Shown here in pieces: positions 61,147 to 64,000 of a DNA stretch of 64,000 bases; the first letter of the stretch is position 1, and every line of letters begins with the position of its first letter. The notes beneath the pieces are model-generated. The model was given only the letters and a program-made list of their open reading frames with translations, ran no database searches and was not told where the DNA came from. Source of the DNA: Macrotrachela quadricornifera (taxonomy: Eukaryota > Rotifera > Eurotatoria > Philodinida > Philodinidae); contig JAJEKB010001478.1 of assembly GCA_022393335.1 (NCBI GenBank), positions 564,495 through 628,494 of the forward strand. Reading direction: 5' to 3'. A program made the translations under genes and the position numbers.

Positions 61147-61382
61147 ATTATTTTGCCTTGAGAGAAAAAAAATCAATAATAAACTAACACAGAACATCAG
61201 CTAAAGTATAATCGACCTCATTTTTTTATTGGTTCAATTTTTATACAATCATTTTATTTGATTGATTTTAAAAAAACGGACTTTTATATACACACATTAT
61301 CGATAAAACTCAAAAAAGATTCTAATTAGTAAAATTATTTTGAAGTATTCATTTTTGTATTATATAATTTATAGTTAATAAT

Positions 61383-62493
61383 TTACATATGATGTTGTTG
61401 TACTGATTGATGTGTTGTATGTGCAGTATTTTTTATATCATGAATTACATGTCTTGGTTGTCGAGAAAATAAATTAATAAATTCATTTCGAAATTTACGA
61501 GAAGATATAAAATACACTGTAAAAAACAAAAAGATAAAAATTATGTATTTATATACATATAAAAAGATTTTTCTTACCATAAAATTGTACACAACAATAC
61601 ATAAAATTAAGTAAAGGACTAATTATATATCCAATTAATGATTCAATTGCTTTTCGTGTTTGACTTTTATATGCTGATATTGAATCTGTTGAAACATTAT
61701 AAATTAAATTAATTGGATATGGTATTGTTGTTATACAATACATAAATACTTCACCACTTAACATTTTCATTAAATCACGATCACGTTTATGAATTTTTAC
61801 ATTTCGTATACCATTATGAATTGGTGCAATACGAGTTCGAGTTAAACGTAAATTATGCCATGCTCGTAAACTAAATATAATCATTAATAATAATGGTAAA
61901 ATACCAATAATAATAAGTGAATATATAGCATAAAAAAAAGCATAAATTCCTGGTAAAGCAATACATCGACCAGTACTATTATTGAAAAAGACTGCTAGAT
62001 GAATAGGAATAATTGTCCAAATAATAATAAGAATTAAAATAACTCGAATTGCTTTATTTGGTCGAGAAAATGATCGAATAGTACAATTATTTGAACATAA
62101 TGCCCATCGATCAATACAAGCAGCAATCACTAGATAATATAATAAATATTAATAACAAAAAAATTTTATTATATTAAACTTACTAAAACTTCGTGATAAC
62201 ATAAGTAATGCATGTGTACCAGACCATCGAAGTTTACATATAATATTTGATGTATGTTGTGGATCAATATAATCAATACCAATAATATTTGATATAAGTG
62301 CTGTATTAATTACAATCCAATTTGTAATTGATGCAGAAAGTAAATAAAGTAAACATGAATTTGATTTTTCTTTTGATGATCGTGTTAATATAATTATTGT
62401 AAATATATTACCAAAATTTCCAAAAATAAGTAATGTAGATAAACCATATCGACCAATATTTTGTTGAATAGATAATAATGTTGATGCAGACAT
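61383..62493 (-). CDS. Rhodopsin-like (class A) G-protein-coupled receptor
   Basis: Three exons on the minus strand, 62493-62184, 62129-61578 and 61516-61383, join to 996 nt (331 aa). Seven hydrophobic segments can be traced: TM1 from LSTLLIFGNFGNIFTIIIL (with the GN pair), TM2 SCLLYLLSASITNWIVI, TM3 SGTHALLMLSRSFMIAACID, TM4 VILILIIIWTIIPI, TM5 IYAFFYAIYSLIIIGILPLL, TM6 EVFMYCITTIPYPINLIY, TM7 SLIGYIISPLLNFMYCCVQF. TM3 ends CIDRW, a variant of DRY. C88 before TM3 (ICKLRW) and a loop-2 Cys (GRCIALPG) can form the usual disulphide. Pattern resembles bdelloid and other spiralian peptide-type receptors; ligand unknown. Confidence 0.82.
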
Positions 62494-62889
62494 TTGTTTA
62501 AAATAATACTCAAAATATATTATAGACGCGTCTATTTATCTAGATTTTTAATAAAAATTTATAAATATGTTTATTTCATAGAAACTAAGAACAAATCCTG
62601 AGTTTGATAAGTTAATTAACTGATTATGATCTGTTGAGGGTGCAATTTCATGAAAAAGAAAACGACGAAAATATCATCTTAATTACATCCAATATATCTT
62701 ATATATTACATCTGTCAAAAGAATGAGTTAAAGAAGATAAGAATATAATCCTTACGTTATCATATTCTGAAAAATGTACTTGTTTTTTCTTATTATCATG
62801 TTTTTAAGATGATTAAAAAATATAGAGTATACAAAAAACAAAATATATCAAAAATGAAAATACAATGTTTCCTATTACACAATCTCTAT
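62494..62889. other. 5' flank of the GPCR gene
   Basis: AT-rich, no gene seen. Confidence 0.35.
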
Positions 62890-63370
62890 TTAACTAGGGC
62901 TAATTCTACTTTGCGGAAATTTTTTTTCACTAATTAAGAAAANNNNNNNNNNNNNNNNNNNNNNNNNNNNNNNNNNNNNNNNNNNNNNNNNNNNNNNNNN
63001 NNNNNNNNNNNNNNNNNNNNNNNNNNNNNNNNNNNNNNNNNNNNNNNNNNNNNNNNNNNNNNNNNNNNNNNNNNNNNNNNNNNNNNNNNNNNNNNNNNNN
63101 NNNNNNNNNNNNNNNNNNNNNNNNNNNNNNNNNNNNNNNNNNNNNNNNNNNNNNNNNNNNNNNNNNNNNNNNNNNNNNNNNNNNNNNNNNNNNNNNNNNN
63201 NNNNNNNNNNNNNNNNNNNNNNNNNNNNNNNNNNNNNNNNNNNNNNNNNNNNNNNNNNNNNNNNNNNNNNNNNNNNNNNNNNNNNNNNNNNNNNNNNNNN
63301 NNNNNNNNNNNNNNNNNNNNNNNNNNNNNNNNNNNNNNNNNNTCCGCAAAGTAGAAGACGCGTTAACTAG
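62890..63370. mobile_element. Inverted-repeat element split by a second gap
   Basis: TTAACTAG occurs at 62890-62897 and again at 63363-63370, an exact 8-bp direct repeat. Inside it TTCTACTTTGCGGA (left) faces its reverse complement TCCGCAAAGTAGAA (right). The outermost six bases of the two ends do not match. Eight-bp duplication suggests a hAT-like element; the interior is 400 Ns. Confidence 0.55.
62943..63342. other. Assembly gap (400 N)
   Basis: Exactly 400 unknown bases, same length as the first gap; placeholder. The frame spanning it is not real. Confidence 0.95.
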
Positions 63371-64000
63371 ATTATAGTCTATGTTTATATTAAAAAACAT
63401 TCTCATTATCTAGATGATATAAAATATATAATTTCGTAGATCAAAAAGAATGGATAGAGCAACTGCATATATATAGCATCAGAAAATAAAGTAAAATTTG
63501 TCTTGGAAAAGATAGATGATGTTTTTTTTACTCATAAAGTATATATAAAGTTAATTTGGTTCAATTATATGTGTTTGGATAGTAGAGATCGAGTACTATA
63601 TATATAGACTTATTCAATTCGAAGAGCTCTTGAATATAAAATGCAAAAAGGAAAAGCAAATTTCAACACTAAGAAAAAAACTGACACTAAAAGCTACCAA
63701 ATGATAATAAAAATGTTTGGAAAACTATTTGTTGTGCAATATGAATTTCTTTAATCAGCTTTTATAGAGCTTTCGATGATGCATTTTTCGAAAACAAAAT
63801 TAAGATGTTATCGTTTTCTTAAACCGAGATATATGCAAAACATGAAAGTCTTCCAAACACTTTTATTTTGTTAAAAGCGGTGAAAAATAGCGCTGTTATA
63901 TGTTTTCTTCTCATTTTAAGTACATAAGGCACCATTAAAAGAAGTCAACAAGTTTTTTATTGAACTTTTCTTAGTACATCTTTTGAAAGAAAAACCAACA
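63371..64000. other. Right end, no gene recognised
   Basis: AT-rich. AAAGCTACCAAATGATAAT near 63690 resembles the centre motif of the palindrome family (GAGCTACCAAAT), but the match is too short to call a copy. GAGCTCTTGAATATAA near 63625 resembles the string at about 34740. Confidence 0.3.

Noticed and set aside
62930..63406. Frame across the second N gap
   Set aside because: Consists almost entirely of unknown bases.
1..64000. tRNA, rRNA or bacterial operon signals
   Set aside because: No A/B-box pair with a clover-leaf, no rRNA core motifs and no Shine-Dalgarno-linked gene strings were seen; coding genes have spliceosomal introns.

Overview
The window is animal nuclear DNA, AT-rich, with short GT-AG introns (mostly 42-60 nt). 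It most resembles a bdelloid rotifer such as Rotaria or Adineta. That assignment is an inference from the small introns, kinesin-light-chain-type TPR proteins fused to ADP-ribosyltransferase (ART) domains, an LDLR/EGF 7TM receptor, and many decayed DNA transposons. No bacterial operon, tRNA, rRNA or CRISPR array was seen. Exon coordinates come from splice sites that keep frame; nothing was aligned to a database.

Left part (1-20.5 kb) is accessory and rich in mobile DNA. It starts with an intact five-exon FLYWCH/MULE transposase-like gene (469-2064). Next is a hAT-like element (2656-4594) with exact 8-bp target duplications and a second hAT-like element nested in it (2975-4100). A single-exon 1,554-aa ART-TPR protein (5013-9677, minus) has a shorter, broken tandem relative (about 11.65-15.0 kb, minus). 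Between them sits a 750-bp imperfect palindrome whose family recurs at 16, 46 and 50 kb. A small MITE at 15.74 kb shares the hAT terminus. An intronless 518-aa Cys/Gly/Ala-rich protein of unknown function lies at 18870-20426.

Middle part (21.6-41 kb): an LDLR-A/EGF/7TM receptor gene interrupted only by two in-frame stops (21651-26666); an NHL-repeat secreted protein (minus); an EF-hand protein convergent with a TNFAIP8 (TIPE) homologue; an assembly gap inside an inverted-repeat element; an unrecognised four-exon gene (37135-38318); and a stretch of decayed genes holding a strictosidine-synthase/APMAP-like fragment and a third ART-TPR relic.

Right part (41.9-62.5 kb) is conventional gene space: MED13 of the Mediator kinase module (41898-51315, minus, about 20 exons, palindromic repeats in two introns), a multipass membrane protein with one unusually long intron, a claudin/PMP22-like four-TM protein, a leucine-rich-repeat protein that seems to need a 16-nt micro-exon, and a rhodopsin-like GPCR. 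A second gap, again between inverted repeats, lies at 62.9-63.3 kb. The genes do not form one pathway; the common thread is host genes interleaved with DNA transposons and duplicated, decaying ART-TPR genes.
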